64,000 bases of DNA from Streptomyces cyaneus (GCF_004028635.1 NZ_RQJW01000006.1:62001-126000), one strand, 5' to 3'; numbered from the stretch's first letter, positions 42,258 through 50,945 are shown. Translations and numbers: made by a program. Notes: a model not told the origin generated them from the letters alone.

Positions 42258-43394
42258 GTGAACGCTCGTACCCCCCACACCTCGGTCGTACGCCGGATCG
42301 GCATAGCCGTCGCCGCGTCCGCCTCGGCGCTCTCGCTCACCGCGTGCGGTGTCATCGACGGGATCGGGGGTGGTGACAGCTCCGCGTCTCCGGAGAAGGG
42401 CGACGACATCACGGTGGGACTCCTCCTGCCGGACAAGGACACGGCCCGCTTCGAGAAGTTCGACTACCCCCTCATCAAGAAGGAAGTCGGCGACCTCACC
42501 GACGGCAAGGGCAAAGTCGACTACGCCAACGCCGAGGCGAGCCCGGACAAGCAGAGCCAGCAGTTCCAGCAGATGATCGACGACCAGGTGGACGTGATCC
42601 TGGTGGACGCGCTGGACTCCAAGGCCATCGCGTCGGACGTGCAGAAGGCCAAGGACGCGGGCATTCCCGTGATCGCCTACGACCGGCTCGCCGAAGGGCC
42701 GATCGACGCGTACGTCTCGCACGACAACGAGCTCGTCGGCGAGGTGCAGGGCCGCTCGCTCACCCAGGAACTCGGCTCGAAGGCGGCGTCCAGCAAGGTC
42801 GTCATGATGAACGGCGACCCCGCCGACCCGAACACGGCGCGGTTCAAGAAGGGCGCCCTCGACGAGCTCCAGGGCCAGGTGGACATCGTCAAGCAGTACA
42901 ACACCGACAAGTGGTCGCCCGAGATCGCCAAGGCGAACATGGAGAAGGCGATCAAGTCCGTCGGGCTGTCCGACATCGCCGCCGTCTACTCGGCGAACGA
43001 CGGCATGGCCGGCGCCGTCATCGACGCGCTGAAGGAGGCGGGCGCCGCCAAGATTCCGCCGGTGACCGGGCAGGACGCCAATCTGGACGCGGTGCAGCGG
43101 ATCGTCGCCGGCGAGCAGTTCATGACCGTGTACAAGCCGTTCCTGACGGAGGCGACCAACGCCGCGAAGATGGCCGTGTACAAGGTCCAGGGCCGCGACA
43201 TCGAGTTCGACGCGCTGACCCAGGACTCCGTCGACAGCCCGACCCAGAAGAACATCCCGGCACAGCTGGTGTCGGTGATCGCCCTCACGAAGGACAACAT
43301 CGAGGAGACGGTGATCCGGGACGGCGTCTACACCGTCAAGCAGATCTGCACCCCTGAGTACGCGGCGGACTGCGCGGCGATCGGCCTGAAGTAA
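42258..43394 (+). CDS. Sugar ABC transporter substrate-binding lipoprotein
   Basis: A 378-residue exported protein, GTG start at 42258. Signal sequence with lipobox LTAC (about residue 30). The body is a periplasmic-binding type I fold: ITVGLLLPDKDTARFEKFDYP, DVILVDALDSKAIASDV, PVIAYDRLAEGP and VTGQDANLDAVQRIVAGEQFM are close to xylose- or ribose-type binding proteins. No ABC permease or ATPase gene is adjacent. The 232-base upstream region holds the promoter; I see no confident operator. It converges with the LysR gene. Confidence 0.88.
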   Translation: MNARTPHTSVVRRIGIAVAASASALSLTACGVIDGIGGGDSSASPEKGDDITVGLLLPDKDTARFEKFDYPLIKKEVGDLTDGKGKVDYANAEASPDKQSQQFQQMIDDQVDVILVDALDSKAIASDVQKAKDAGIPVIAYDRLAEGPIDAYVSHDNELVGEVQGRSLTQELGSKAASSKVVMMNGDPADPNTARFKKGALDELQGQVDIVKQYNTDKWSPEIAKANMEKAIKSVGLSDIAAVYSANDGMAGAVIDALKEAGAAKIPPVTGQDANLDAVQRIVAGEQFMTVYKPFLTEATNAAKMAVYKVQGRDIEFDALTQDSVDSPTQKNIPAQLVSVIALTKDNIEETVIRDGVYTVKQICTPEYAADCAAIGLK

Positions 43395-43414
43395 CCGGCG
43401 GCCGACCCGGTCCG

Positions 43415-44344
43415 TCAGCCCGGCGCGCCCCGGCGGTAGCCCTCCACCAGGTCCGCGAACGCCCGGGCCGGCGGACTGAGCGCATCCCAGCGGCGCACGG
43501 CCCAGCCGACGGGCAGGGGCCGCAGGGCAGGGAGGGGGACCAGACGCAGATCGCGGTTGCGGTTACGGTCGCTGTCGCCGTCGCCGCCACCAGGGACGGG
43601 CCGCCCGGGCAGCGCGGGGACCACCGCCCGCCCGACCCCCAGCTCGGCCAGCAGCAGTGCCGTGTCCCAGTCGGCGACGCTCGTGTCGTGCGCGAGCCGG
43701 ACGCCCAACTCCGCGCAGGCGGCGTCCAGATGAGCGGCCGAGGCGGAGTTCGGCGGCAGCCGGATCAGCCGTACGTCACAAAGGTCGGCGTCGACATCGA
43801 CGTACGGCCGCTCGGCGAGCGGATCGTCGGCCCGTACCGCCAGCATCCACGGCAGCTCCACCACCGGCCGCTGCTCGATGCCGCGCACCGGCGGGCCCAG
43901 GGTGATCCAGGCCAGGTCGAGCGTGCCGTCGGCCAGCGCGTCGAAGCTGCCCCGGCCCGAACTCAGCGTGCGGAACTCCAGGTTGACCTTGGGGTGCCGC
44001 CGCCGGTACGCGACGACCGCCTCCGACATGAAGTGCCGCACGGTCGTCGCCCCCGTCGCCACGCGCACGTATCCGCTCTCCCCGTCGACGAGATCCCGTA
44101 GCTGTCGTACCGCCAGATCCAGCCCGGATATTCCTTCCGCGGCGGCCGCCTCCAGTACCCGCCCCGCCTGTGTCGGTACGACCCCCCGAGGCTGCCGCTC
44201 CAGCAGCGCGACCCCGGTCTCCCGCTCCAGCCGCTTCACATGCTGACTCACCGCCGACTGGGTACACCCCAGCTCCCGGGCCACCGAACTGAGACTCCCG
44301 GCCCGGCACACGGCCACGAACACACGCAGATCATCGAGGGTCAT
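43415..44344 (-). CDS. LysR family transcriptional regulator
   Basis: A 309-residue LysR protein, ATG start at 44344. The N-terminal helix-turn-helix is LRVFVAVCRAGSLSSVAREL and GCTQSAVSQHVKRLERETGV (residues 6-45). A substrate-binding domain follows, with FRTLSSGRGSFDALADGTLD. A low-complexity GGGDGDSDRNRNRDLR insert lies near residue 250. It is divergent from the DUF6817-oxidoreductase operon, with a probable operator between, and convergent with the sugar-binding gene. Confidence 0.9.
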   Translation of the reverse strand: MTLDDLRVFVAVCRAGSLSSVARELGCTQSAVSQHVKRLERETGVALLERQPRGVVPTQAGRVLEAAAAEGISGLDLAVRQLRDLVDGESGYVRVATGATTVRHFMSEAVVAYRRRHPKVNLEFRTLSSGRGSFDALADGTLDLAWITLGPPVRGIEQRPVVELPWMLAVRADDPLAERPYVDVDADLCDVRLIRLPPNSASAAHLDAACAELGVRLAHDTSVADWDTALLLAELGVGRAVVPALPGRPVPGGGDGDSDRNRNRDLRLVPLPALRPLPVGWAVRRWDALSPPARAFADLVEGYRRGAPG

Positions 44345-44360
44345 GACCTCCAAGTTAATG

Positions 44361-44385
44361 CTTGGGTGAAGCGACAAATCCCAAG
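44361..44385. promoter_or_regulatory. Dyad CTTGGG-N13-CCCAAG, probable LysR operator
   Basis: Perfect 6-base arms at 44361-44366 and 44380-44385 lie 16 bases upstream of the LysR ATG in the 186-base gap before the divergent DUF6817 gene. The spacing suits a LysR recognition site. Confidence 0.55.
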
Positions 44386-44530
44386 GATTGACTGGACTTT
44401 GCCCGATGTACGACGATCCTGAGCGGGCCCGGGCGGCAACCCGCTCCACGCCCTCGCCGGAGTCCGGACCGGTGCGGGGGAGGGAGCGGGTGCCGACCCA
44501 AGACGACCGCAAGCGCCGAAAGGACGGCAC

Positions 44531-45169
44531 GTGTCGACTCCCACCGCTCGAGCCGAGTCCCTGCTGGAGGCTCTCGGGGCCGAGACCGTCCCGCACCCGG
44601 GCGGCACTCTCCTCGCCCACCTGCGCCGGGTGCGCTCCCGCCTCGCCCTCTGGAACGCCCGCCCGGCGCTTCAACTCGCCGGTCTCTGCCATGCGTTCTA
44701 CGGCACCGACGGCTTCCCGACAGGCCTGCTGCCCCTCGACCGCCGTAGCGAGCTGGAGGGGATCATCGGCGCGGAGGCGGAGTCGATCGTGTACTTCTAC
44801 GGCGCCTGCGACCGCAAGGCCACGTATCCGACCCTCGCGGAGCACGACTCCGACTTCCGCGACCGCTTCACGGGCCGCTCCCACCCACCGGACACCCGCC
44901 TGCGTCGCGACTTCGCCGAGCTCACCGCCGCCAACGAACTCGACCTCACCGACCACGATCCGGCCTTCCGCGACCGACACGGGGCCGACCTGCTCGCCCT
45001 GTTCCACCGCTTCCGGCCGTTGTTGAGCCAGGCGGCCTGGAGGGACTGCCTGACGCTTGACTTCACAGGGCAGTCGCGCCACATTCGCATTTCTGACACA
45101 TCGTCAGGGTTGGCGGACGGGCCAGGCGGGAGCGGCGATCATGACCACCGACGCAATCACGACCACTGA
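44531..45169 (+). CDS. DUF6817 domain protein
   Basis: A 212-residue protein, GTG start at 44531. It resembles an HD-like all-helical domain family (DUF6817): AHLRRVRSRLALWN, LCHAFYGTDGF, RRSELEGIIGAEAESIVYFYGACDR and LFHRFRPLLSQAAW. The His and Asp/Glu residues recall a degenerate HD phosphohydrolase but no HD pair is complete. The C-terminal His/Asp-rich tail (GDHDHRRNHDH) overlaps the next gene by 29 bases. Divergent from LysR. Confidence 0.72.
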   Translation: MSTPTARAESLLEALGAETVPHPGGTLLAHLRRVRSRLALWNARPALQLAGLCHAFYGTDGFPTGLLPLDRRSELEGIIGAEAESIVYFYGACDRKATYPTLAEHDSDFRDRFTGRSHPPDTRLRRDFAELTAANELDLTDHDPAFRDRHGADLLALFHRFRPLLSQAAWRDCLTLDFTGQSRHIRISDTSSGLADGPGGSGDHDHRRNHDH

Positions 45170-46919
45170 CGGGAACCCCTCGCGAAGACACGTACTCGCC
45201 GCGGGCACGGCCGCAGCTCTCGGCGTCGTGGGAGCAGCCCAACAGAACGCCCACGCCGCCGACTTACCCCTCCTCGGCACGTACGACGTCGTCGTCATCG
45301 GCTCCGGTGCCGCCGGCATGACCGCCGCGCTGACCGCCGCCAAGCAGGGCCTGAGCTGTGTGGTGCTGGAGAAGGCGCCCACCTTCGGCGGGTCCGCCGC
45401 CCGGTCCGGGGCCGGTATCTGGATTCCCAACAACTCGGTGATCCTGGCGGCCGGCGTCCCGGACACACCCGCGAAGGCCGCCGCCTACCTCGCCGCCGTG
45501 GTCGGCCCGGACGTGCCCGTCGAGCGGCAGCAGGCCTTCCTCGCCCACGGTCCGGCGATGCTCTCCTTCGTCATGGCCAACAGCCCTCTGCGCTTCCGCT
45601 GGATGGAGGGGTACAGCGACTACTACCCCGAGCTGCCCGGCGGCCTCCCGGGCGGCCGCTCCATCGAGCCCGACCAGCTCGACGGCAACCTGCTGGGTGC
45701 CGAACTGGCCCGTCTCAACCCGCCGTACATGGATGTGCCCGCCGGCATGGTCGTCTTCAGCGCGGACTACAAGTGGCTGGCCCTGGCCGCGGTGAACGCC
45801 AAGGGGGCCGCCGTGGCGACGCAGTGCCTGGCGCGCGGTACGGCGGCGGCCCTGCGGGGCGAGAAGCCGCTGACCATGGGGCAGTCGCTGGCGGCCGGAC
45901 TGCGCCTCGGGCTGCGGTCGGCCGGAGTGCCGGTGTGGCTCGACACGCCGCTGACCGACCTGTACGTGGAGAGCGGTGCCGTAGCCGGCGCGGTCGTCAC
46001 CCGGGACGGCGGCCCCGCCCTGGTCCGCGCCCGCCGAGGAGTGATCGTCGGCTCCGGCGGCTTCGAGCACAACGCGGCGATGCGCGAGCGCTACCAGCGC
46101 CGGCCCATCGGCACGGACTGGACAGTGGGCGCGAAGGAGAACACCGGCGACGGTATCGAGGCGGGCGCACGGCTCGGCGCCGCCCTCGGCCTCATGGACG
46201 ACGCCTGGTGGGGTCCGGCGATCCCGTTGCCCGGCCAGCCGTACTTCTGCCTGGCCGAACGCACCCTCCCCGGCGGCCTGCTGGTCAACGCCGCCGGCGC
46301 CCGCTTCGTCAACGAGGCCGCCCCTTACAGCGACGTCGTCCACACGATGTACGACGTGCACGACACCAGCCCGGCCATCCCGTCCTGGCTGATCGTCGAC
46401 CAGCACTACCGCAACCGCTACCTCTTCAAGGACGTCCTGCCGGCCCTGCCCTTCCCCGCCAGCTGGTACGACTCCGGCGCCGCGCACAAGGCCTGGACCC
46501 TGGACGCGCTCGCCACCTCGATCGGCGTCCCGGCGGCGGCCCTGCGCACCACGGTGGACCGCTTCAACGCCCAGGCGCTGCGCGGCGAGGACCCCGACTT
46601 CCACCGGGGCGACAGCGCCTACGACCACTACTACACGGACCCGTCCGTCCTCCCCGACTCCTGCCTGGCCCCGCTCTGGCTCCCTCCCTACTACGCCTTC
46701 CGGATCGTCCCGGGCGACCTCGGCACGAAGGGCGGCCTCCTCACCGATGCGCGGGCGCGGGTACTGCGGGAGGACGGCTCGGTGATCCCCGGCCTGTACG
46801 CCGCCGGCAACGCCAGCGCCGCGGTCATGGGCCACAGCTACGCGGGGGCGGGCTCGACGATCGGCCCGGCGATGACGTTCGCCTATATCGCGGCCAAGGA
46901 CATCGCCGGGGCCCCTTAG
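45141..46919 (+). CDS. Tat-exported FAD-dependent oxidoreductase (ketosteroid dehydrogenase/fumarate reductase type)
   Basis: A 592-residue flavoenzyme. It starts at the ATG at 45141 with GGGAG upstream, inside the end of the previous gene. A Tat signal follows (SRRHVLAAGTAAALGVVGAA, AHA cleavage). The FAD domain begins YDVVVIGSGAAGMTAALTAA, and the C-terminal GNASAAVMGHSYAGAGSTIG is typical of FrdA-like 3-ketosteroid-1-dehydrogenases. The mid region DAWWGPAIPLPGQPYF is characteristic. Exact substrate unknown; the LysR partner suggests induction. Confidence 0.85.
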   Translation: MTTDAITTTDGNPSRRHVLAAGTAAALGVVGAAQQNAHAADLPLLGTYDVVVIGSGAAGMTAALTAAKQGLSCVVLEKAPTFGGSAARSGAGIWIPNNSVILAAGVPDTPAKAAAYLAAVVGPDVPVERQQAFLAHGPAMLSFVMANSPLRFRWMEGYSDYYPELPGGLPGGRSIEPDQLDGNLLGAELARLNPPYMDVPAGMVVFSADYKWLALAAVNAKGAAVATQCLARGTAAALRGEKPLTMGQSLAAGLRLGLRSAGVPVWLDTPLTDLYVESGAVAGAVVTRDGGPALVRARRGVIVGSGGFEHNAAMRERYQRRPIGTDWTVGAKENTGDGIEAGARLGAALGLMDDAWWGPAIPLPGQPYFCLAERTLPGGLLVNAAGARFVNEAAPYSDVVHTMYDVHDTSPAIPSWLIVDQHYRNRYLFKDVLPALPFPASWYDSGAAHKAWTLDALATSIGVPAAALRTTVDRFNAQALRGEDPDFHRGDSAYDHYYTDPSVLPDSCLAPLWLPPYYAFRIVPGDLGTKGGLLTDARARVLREDGSVIPGLYAAGNASAAVMGHSYAGAGSTIGPAMTFAYIAAKDIAGAP

Positions 46920-46935
46920 AAGGGCGGTTCGGCAA

Positions 46936-46949
46936 CGCCCCAAGGGGCG
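46936..46949. terminator. CGCCCC-AA-GGGGCG hairpin within a dispersed intergenic repeat
   Basis: Arms 46936-46941 and 46944-46949. The segment through about 47005 (CGCGGGGAACTGCGCAACCA and following) resembles a repeat scattered between Streptomyces genes, as I recall it. It sits between convergent genes, so it may end both transcripts. A related hairpin occurs at 59491. Confidence 0.55.
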
Positions 46950-47008
46950 CGGGGAACTGCGCAACCAGCCACGACGGCGCCGCAGACAACGGACGGCACC
47001 GCCCGGCA

Positions 47009-47674
47009 CTACCCAGCGGAGCGCCGGCGCTCGGACTTCCGGGCGATCAGGAACGCCTGAGGGGAGGTCTCGTCGAGCGCCGGGTCCGGTTCGCGGACCG
47101 TGCGGGACACGAGGGCGAAGCCGGCCGTCGTCAGCAGGTCGGCGATGTGTTCCGGGCGGCGGCGCTGGAAGGTGAGCGCGACCGGGTGACCGAAGGGCCG
47201 GTCGTGGTGCCGGTGTTCGTCGCCGGCCTGGAAGGCGACGAGCAGGGGCGCGCCGGGCGCCAGAACGCGGTGGAACTCGGCGAAGAGGGAGGGGAGTTGA
47301 TCCACAGGAGTGTGGATGGAGGAGTAGAAGGACAGCGCACCGGCCAGCGCGCCGTCCGGGACGTCCAGCTCCAGCATCGAACCCTGCTCGAACCGCAGCC
47401 CCGGATTCTCGCGCCGGGCGATGGCGAGCATCGACTCCGACAGGTCCAGCCCGAACACGTTCAGCCCCAGTGCGGCGAGGCGGGCGGTCGTCCGGCCGGG
47501 ACCACACCCCAGGTCGGCCACCGGGCCGTCCCCCTCGACGAGTTCGGCGAACACGCCCAGCAAGGCCCGCTCCAGGGGCCTGTGCGCGAGCTCCTCCCGG
47601 AAGAGGTCCGCGTAGTCCTCGGCGATGGCGTCGTAGAAGGTGCGGGTGGTGGTCAGGAAGTCGGCTTCGGTCAT
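47009..47674 (-). CDS. SAM-dependent methyltransferase (class I)
   Basis: A 221-residue protein, ATG start at 47674. The SAM-binding motif I is VADLGCGPGRTTARLAALG, motif II is VFGLDLSESMLAIARRENP, and a middle motif is FEQGSMLELDVPDGALAGAL. The C-terminal part HPVALTFQRRRPEHIADLL is the usual alpha/beta end. It belongs to Methyltransf_11/25-like proteins; substrate unknown. It converges with the flavoprotein gene. Confidence 0.87.
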   Translation of the reverse strand: MTEADFLTTTRTFYDAIAEDYADLFREELAHRPLERALLGVFAELVEGDGPVADLGCGPGRTTARLAALGLNVFGLDLSESMLAIARRENPGLRFEQGSMLELDVPDGALAGALSFYSSIHTPVDQLPSLFAEFHRVLAPGAPLLVAFQAGDEHRHHDRPFGHPVALTFQRRRPEHIADLLTTAGFALVSRTVREPDPALDETSPQAFLIARKSERRRSAG

Positions 47675-47745
47675 GGCCGGGGACCCTAGCGAAGCAGGTG
47701 GCTACTCGCCTTCGTTTTCCTGCGCGTCCGTTGTCCATGAGCCCT

Positions 47746-48060
47746 TCATGCCACCCCCATCGCCCGCAGTACCGCGGTAGCCCCCGCCGCCGCCAGCACC
47801 ACCACCGGGAACGGCGCTCGCCGCCACGCCAGTACGCCGCCCACCAGCACTCCGGCCGGCCGGGCCCACCCCGCGAAGCCGCCGTCCTCGGTCAGTGCGC
47901 CCGTGGCCAGCAGGGCCACCAGCAGGACGATCGCGCCCGCCGACAGCAACTCCTGCACCCGCGGCGAGAGCTCGACGCGCCCGTGGAGCAGCGGCCCGGC
48001 CAGCCGGAAGGCATACGTCCCGACCGCCAGCGTCAGGATCATGGCCACCGTCGCGCTCAT
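47746..48060 (-). CDS. azlD: AzlD branched-chain amino acid transport subunit
   Basis: A 104-residue protein with four hydrophobic segments and the AzlD opening MILTLAVGTYAFRLAGPLL. Its ATG overlaps the azlC stop by 4 bases. AzlC and AzlD form an exporter of branched-chain amino acids in other bacteria, and AzlD is the small partner. It is controlled together with azlC. Confidence 0.9.
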   Translation of the reverse strand: MSATVAMILTLAVGTYAFRLAGPLLHGRVELSPRVQELLSAGAIVLLVALLATGALTEDGGFAGWARPAGVLVGGVLAWRRAPFPVVVLAAAGATAVLRAMGVA

Positions 48061-48782
48061 GCCGTACGCCTCCCGTCGCCGCGCCCGTACACGGCGAGCC
48101 CCGCCAGCGCCAGCAGCACCGGCACCCCCGCCGGGACGGCCGGTGTCACCGCCAGTGCCAGCCCCGCACCGAGCAGCGCGGACCGCCGGACGGCCGGACC
48201 CTCGCGCAGGGCGGGCAGCACCAGGGCGGCGAGGACGGCGGGGAAGGCCGCGTCCAGACCGTAGGCGCCGGTGTCGCCCAGCGCGCCGCCGGCCAGCCCT
48301 CCGGCCAGGACGCCGAGGTTCCACACGGCGAACAGGCCGAGCCCGGAGATCCAGAAGGCCGCCCGCCGCCGTGCCGGATCCGGCTGGGCGAGGGCGAAGG
48401 CCACCGTCTCGTCGGTCACCAGGTGCGCGCCGAGGAAGCGGGCGAGGCGGCCCTGGCCGATGACGTCCGCCACCGCCAGGCTGAAGGCCGCCGTACGCGT
48501 GTTGAGCAGCAGCCCGGTGGCCGCCGCCGCGAACGGTCCACCCCCGGCCAGCAGCACACCCACCGCGCTGAACTGCGCCGATCCCGCGTACACCACCAGC
48601 GACATCAGCACCGGCACCCACACCGGCAGCCCACCGGCCACCGAGATCGCGCCGAAGGAGACGCCGACGACACCGCTCGCCAGCCAGACGAGTGCACTGT
48701 CGCGCACCAGAGCTGCGATCAGGGGTGTCCTCAGGGGCGCCATCAGGGGTGCCATCATGGGTGTTCGGAGTAGCGAACGCAT
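48057..48782 (-). CDS. azlC: AzlC branched-chain amino acid exporter
   Basis: A 241-residue polytopic membrane protein. The family signature GVVGVSFGAISVAGGLPVWVPVLMSLVVYAGSAQF appears near residues 35-69 (quoted in parts: GVSFGAISVAG, YAGSAQFSAVG). LLNTRTAAFSLAV and HLVTDETVAF follow. I give the first ATG at 48782, but the first 20 residues are a repetitive MAPLxTP run, encoded by imperfect direct repeats of CAGGGGTGCC, and an operator covers this start. A start at the Met at residue 14 is as likely. Divergent from the XRE-cupin gene. Confidence 0.85.
   Translation of the reverse strand: MRSLLRTPMMAPLMAPLRTPLIAALVRDSALVWLASGVVGVSFGAISVAGGLPVWVPVLMSLVVYAGSAQFSAVGVLLAGGGPFAAAATGLLLNTRTAAFSLAVADVIGQGRLARFLGAHLVTDETVAFALAQPDPARRRAAFWISGLGLFAVWNLGVLAGGLAGGALGDTGAYGLDAAFPAVLAALVLPALREGPAVRRSALLGAGLALAVTPAVPAGVPVLLALAGLAVYGRGDGRRTA
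48763..48778. promoter_or_regulatory. GTTCG-N6-CGAAC operator-like dyad (site 1)
   Basis: Arms GTTCG at 48763-48767 and CGAAC at 48774-48778. It overlaps the first possible start of azlC. It has the same arms and 6-base spacer as site 2 at 48809, so the two look like paired sites for the XRE-cupin regulator. Confidence 0.6.
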
Positions 48783-48808
48783 GTTTTCCAGAATGAACAC
48801 GCGACGGC

Positions 48809-48826
48809 CGTTCGTCAAGGCGAACG
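48809..48826. promoter_or_regulatory. CGTTCG-N6-CGAACG operator-like dyad (site 2)
   Basis: Arms CGTTCG at 48809-48814 and CGAACG at 48821-48826, spaced 6 bases. It sits in the gap between divergent azlC and the regulator gene. Further half-sites (CGAACG) occur at about 48825 and 48842. Confidence 0.65.
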
Positions 48827-48864
48827 AACGTACTCGCAGAGCGAACGACGGGAAGTGAAACCGT

Positions 48865-49413
48865 ATGAGCGAGCCCCTCACCTGGATCGCCGCCTCGCTG
48901 CGGCGCGAGCGCACCCGGGCCGGGCTGTCACTGTCCGAGCTGGCCAAACGGGCGGGGATCGCGAAGTCCACGCTGTCCCAGCTGGAGGCGGGCAGCGGGA
49001 ACCCCAGCGTGGAGACGCTGTGGGCGCTCGGGGTGGCGCTGGGGGTGCCGTTCAGCGCGCTGGTGGAACCGCCGACTCCGGCGGTGCAGGTGATCCGGGC
49101 GGGCGAGGGGCCCACGGTCGCGTCCGAACGGGCGGACTACGTGGCCACGCTGCTCTCCGCCAGTCCGCCCGGCGCCCGGCGGGACATCTACCATCTGCGC
49201 GCGGAACCGGGCCCGGCCCGCGAGTCGGAGCCGCACATTCCAGGGTCCGTGGAGCATCTGGTCGTCAGCACGGGGCGGGTGAAGGCGGGGCCTCGGGGCG
49301 AAGAGGTCGATCTGGGGCCCGGCGACTACATGTCGTATCGCGGAGATGTGCCGCACTCGTACGAGGCGCTGGCGCCGGGGACGACGTTCGTGCTGGTCAT
49401 GCAGCACGTGTAG
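48865..49413 (+). CDS. XRE family regulator with cupin domain
   Basis: A 182-residue regulator. The N-terminal helix-turn-helix reads LRRERTRAGLSLSELAKRAG and IAKSTLSQLEAGSGNPSVET (12-52). The C-terminal half is a cupin (about 85-180; PHIPGSVEHLVVSTGRVKAG, LGPGDYMSYRGDVPHSYEAL). Such proteins often repress a divergent transporter. Starts at the ATG at 48865 with GGGAAG upstream. Divergent from azlCD, with two GTTCG-N6-CGAAC sites between. Confidence 0.9.
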   Translation: MSEPLTWIAASLRRERTRAGLSLSELAKRAGIAKSTLSQLEAGSGNPSVETLWALGVALGVPFSALVEPPTPAVQVIRAGEGPTVASERADYVATLLSASPPGARRDIYHLRAEPGPARESEPHIPGSVEHLVVSTGRVKAGPRGEEVDLGPGDYMSYRGDVPHSYEALAPGTTFVLVMQHV

Positions 49414-49434
49414 GGCGCCGGGCGAGGGAAAGGC

Positions 49435-49467
49435 AGGAGCCCCTGCGCCGGCTGGCGAGGGGCTCCT
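49435..49467. terminator. 10-base-pair perfect terminator hairpin after the XRE-cupin gene
   Basis: AGGAGCCCCT at 49435-49444 pairs exactly with AGGGGCTCCT at 49458-49467, with a 13-base loop and TT after it. It lies 21 bases beyond the regulator stop and 42 bases from the end of the convergent cold-shock gene, so it can serve both. Confidence 0.75.
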
Positions 49468-49509
49468 TGGGTACTGCTCTCAGACGTCTTCAGAGGGGCA
49501 TCCCTCGGA

Positions 49510-49713
49510 TCAGACGGGGGTGACGTTCTCCGCCTGCGGACCCTTCGGGCCCTGGGTCACGTCGAAGGAGACCTGCTGGTTCTCCTCCAGCGAACGGAAG
49601 CCGCTCGCGTTGATCGCGGAGTAGTGAACGAAGACGTCGGGGCCGCCGCCTTCCTGGGCGATGAAGCCAAAGCCCTTTTCGGCGTTGAACCACTTCACGG
49701 TTCCGGTAGCCAT
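49510..49713 (-). CDS. Cold-shock protein, CspA family
   Basis: A 67-residue RNA-binding OB-fold protein. RNP1 (KGFGFIAQ) and RNP2 (DVFVHYSAI) are both present. The opening MATGTVKWFNAEKGFGFI is the family hallmark. It starts at the ATG at 49713; a longer in-frame reading runs through the leader but is not protein-like. A leader with a strong hairpin lies upstream. It is a nucleic-acid chaperone, often cold or stress induced. Confidence 0.97.
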   Translation of the reverse strand: MATGTVKWFNAEKGFGFIAQEGGGPDVFVHYSAINASGFRSLEENQQVSFDVTQGPKGPQAENVTPV

Positions 49714-50023
49714 AAGCCCTCCTTGGGCCCAAAGGGTTGCCCTGCTCCAGAACCCTGCAAGTGTGAAAACAAGATGCCGCACAACTGCATACGTCTGAAA
49801 ACGACGAGAGCCCGCGGTTACATGCTCCGCAGGCTCTGTACTGCAAGGGAAACCAAACTGCAACTTGCGGCGAGCCTAGCACGCGGGCAGCCGAAAGCAA
49901 TAGAGGTCAAGATCACGTCACTCGGACGTTTGAAGGTCGCGTGTCGGGGTTGACGGGGCGGGTGAGCCACCTGGGCGCGACCCTGAAGCCTGCACGGTAC
50001 CTCATAGGGTCTAGCCTCGCGAT
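49714..50023. promoter_or_regulatory. Divergent csp leader and mqnA promoter region
   Basis: A 310-base gap. On the minus strand, AGAGCCTGCGG and CCGCGGGCTCT (49807-49837) form an 11-pair hairpin with one G-T pair, about 95-125 bases upstream of the csp start. Such long structured leaders are common for csp genes. The mqnA promoter must lie in the right part (about 49880-50015). No other gene is visible. Confidence 0.6.
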
Positions 50024-50872
50024 GTGGACAATTCTCGCACCCGGCCACGCGTAGGCCACATCCAGTTCCTCAACTGCCTGCCCCTGTACTGGGGGCTCGC
50101 GAGAACGGGCACGCTCCTCGACTTCGAGCTGACCAAGGACACCCCGGAGAAACTCAGCGAGCAGCTGGTGCGGGGAGACCTCGACATCGGGCCGATCACC
50201 CTCGTCGAGTTCCTGCGCAACGCCGACGACCTGGTTGCCTTCCCCGACATCGCGGTCGGCTGCGACGGCCCGGTGATGTCCTGCGTGATCGTCTCCCAGG
50301 TCCCGCTGGACGAGCTGGACGGAGCCCGGGTCGCCCTCGGCTCCACCTCACGCACGTCGGTCCGCCTGGCCCAGCTCCTGCTCGCCGAGCGCTATGGCGT
50401 ACGGCCCGACTACTACACCTGCCCGCCCGACCTCAGCCTGATGATGCAGGAGGCGGAGGCGGCCGTACTCATCGGGGACGCGGCGCTGCGGGCCAACCTC
50501 CTCGACGGCCCGCGCTACGGCCTGGAGGTGCACGACCTCGGCGCGCTCTGGAAGGAGTGGACGGGACTGCCCTTCGTCTTCGCGGTCTGGGCGGCCCGCC
50601 GGGACTACCTGGAGCGCGAGCCGGTCATCACCCGCAAGGTCCACGAGGCCTTCCTGGCCTCCCGCAACCTCTCCCTGGAGGAGGTCGGCAAGGTCGCCGA
50701 GCAGGCGGCCCGCTGGGAGGCCTTCGACGAGCGGATCCTGGAGCAGTACTTCACGACCCTCGACTTCCGTTTCGGTGGCCCGCAGCTGGCGGCGGTCGCG
50801 GAGTTCGCGCGGCGGGTGGGGCCGACGACGGGATTTCCGGCGGATGTGAAGGTGGATCTGCTGCAGCCGTAA
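50024..50872 (+). CDS. mqnA: Chorismate dehydratase MqnA
   Basis: A 282-residue member of the MqnA/MqnD periplasmic-binding-like fold. The signature RVGHIQFLNCLPLYWGL is at the N-terminus. RGDLDIGPITLVEFLRN, SRTSVRLAQLLL, LIGDAAL and WTGLPFVFAVWAAR match the family. It dehydrates chorismate to 3-enolpyruvyl-benzoate, the first futalosine-pathway step. GTG start at 50024. Cytoplasmic. MqnE and MqnC are also in this window. Confidence 0.95.
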   Translation: MDNSRTRPRVGHIQFLNCLPLYWGLARTGTLLDFELTKDTPEKLSEQLVRGDLDIGPITLVEFLRNADDLVAFPDIAVGCDGPVMSCVIVSQVPLDELDGARVALGSTSRTSVRLAQLLLAERYGVRPDYYTCPPDLSLMMQEAEAAVLIGDAALRANLLDGPRYGLEVHDLGALWKEWTGLPFVFAVWAARRDYLEREPVITRKVHEAFLASRNLSLEEVGKVAEQAARWEAFDERILEQYFTTLDFRFGGPQLAAVAEFARRVGPTTGFPADVKVDLLQP

Positions 50873-50945
50873 AGGGTGGGGCCCGCCGGTTCCGCACTAA
50901 CCTGCTGGGGAGTTCGGGGAGTTCTACGGGGGAGGGGTGGACGCC

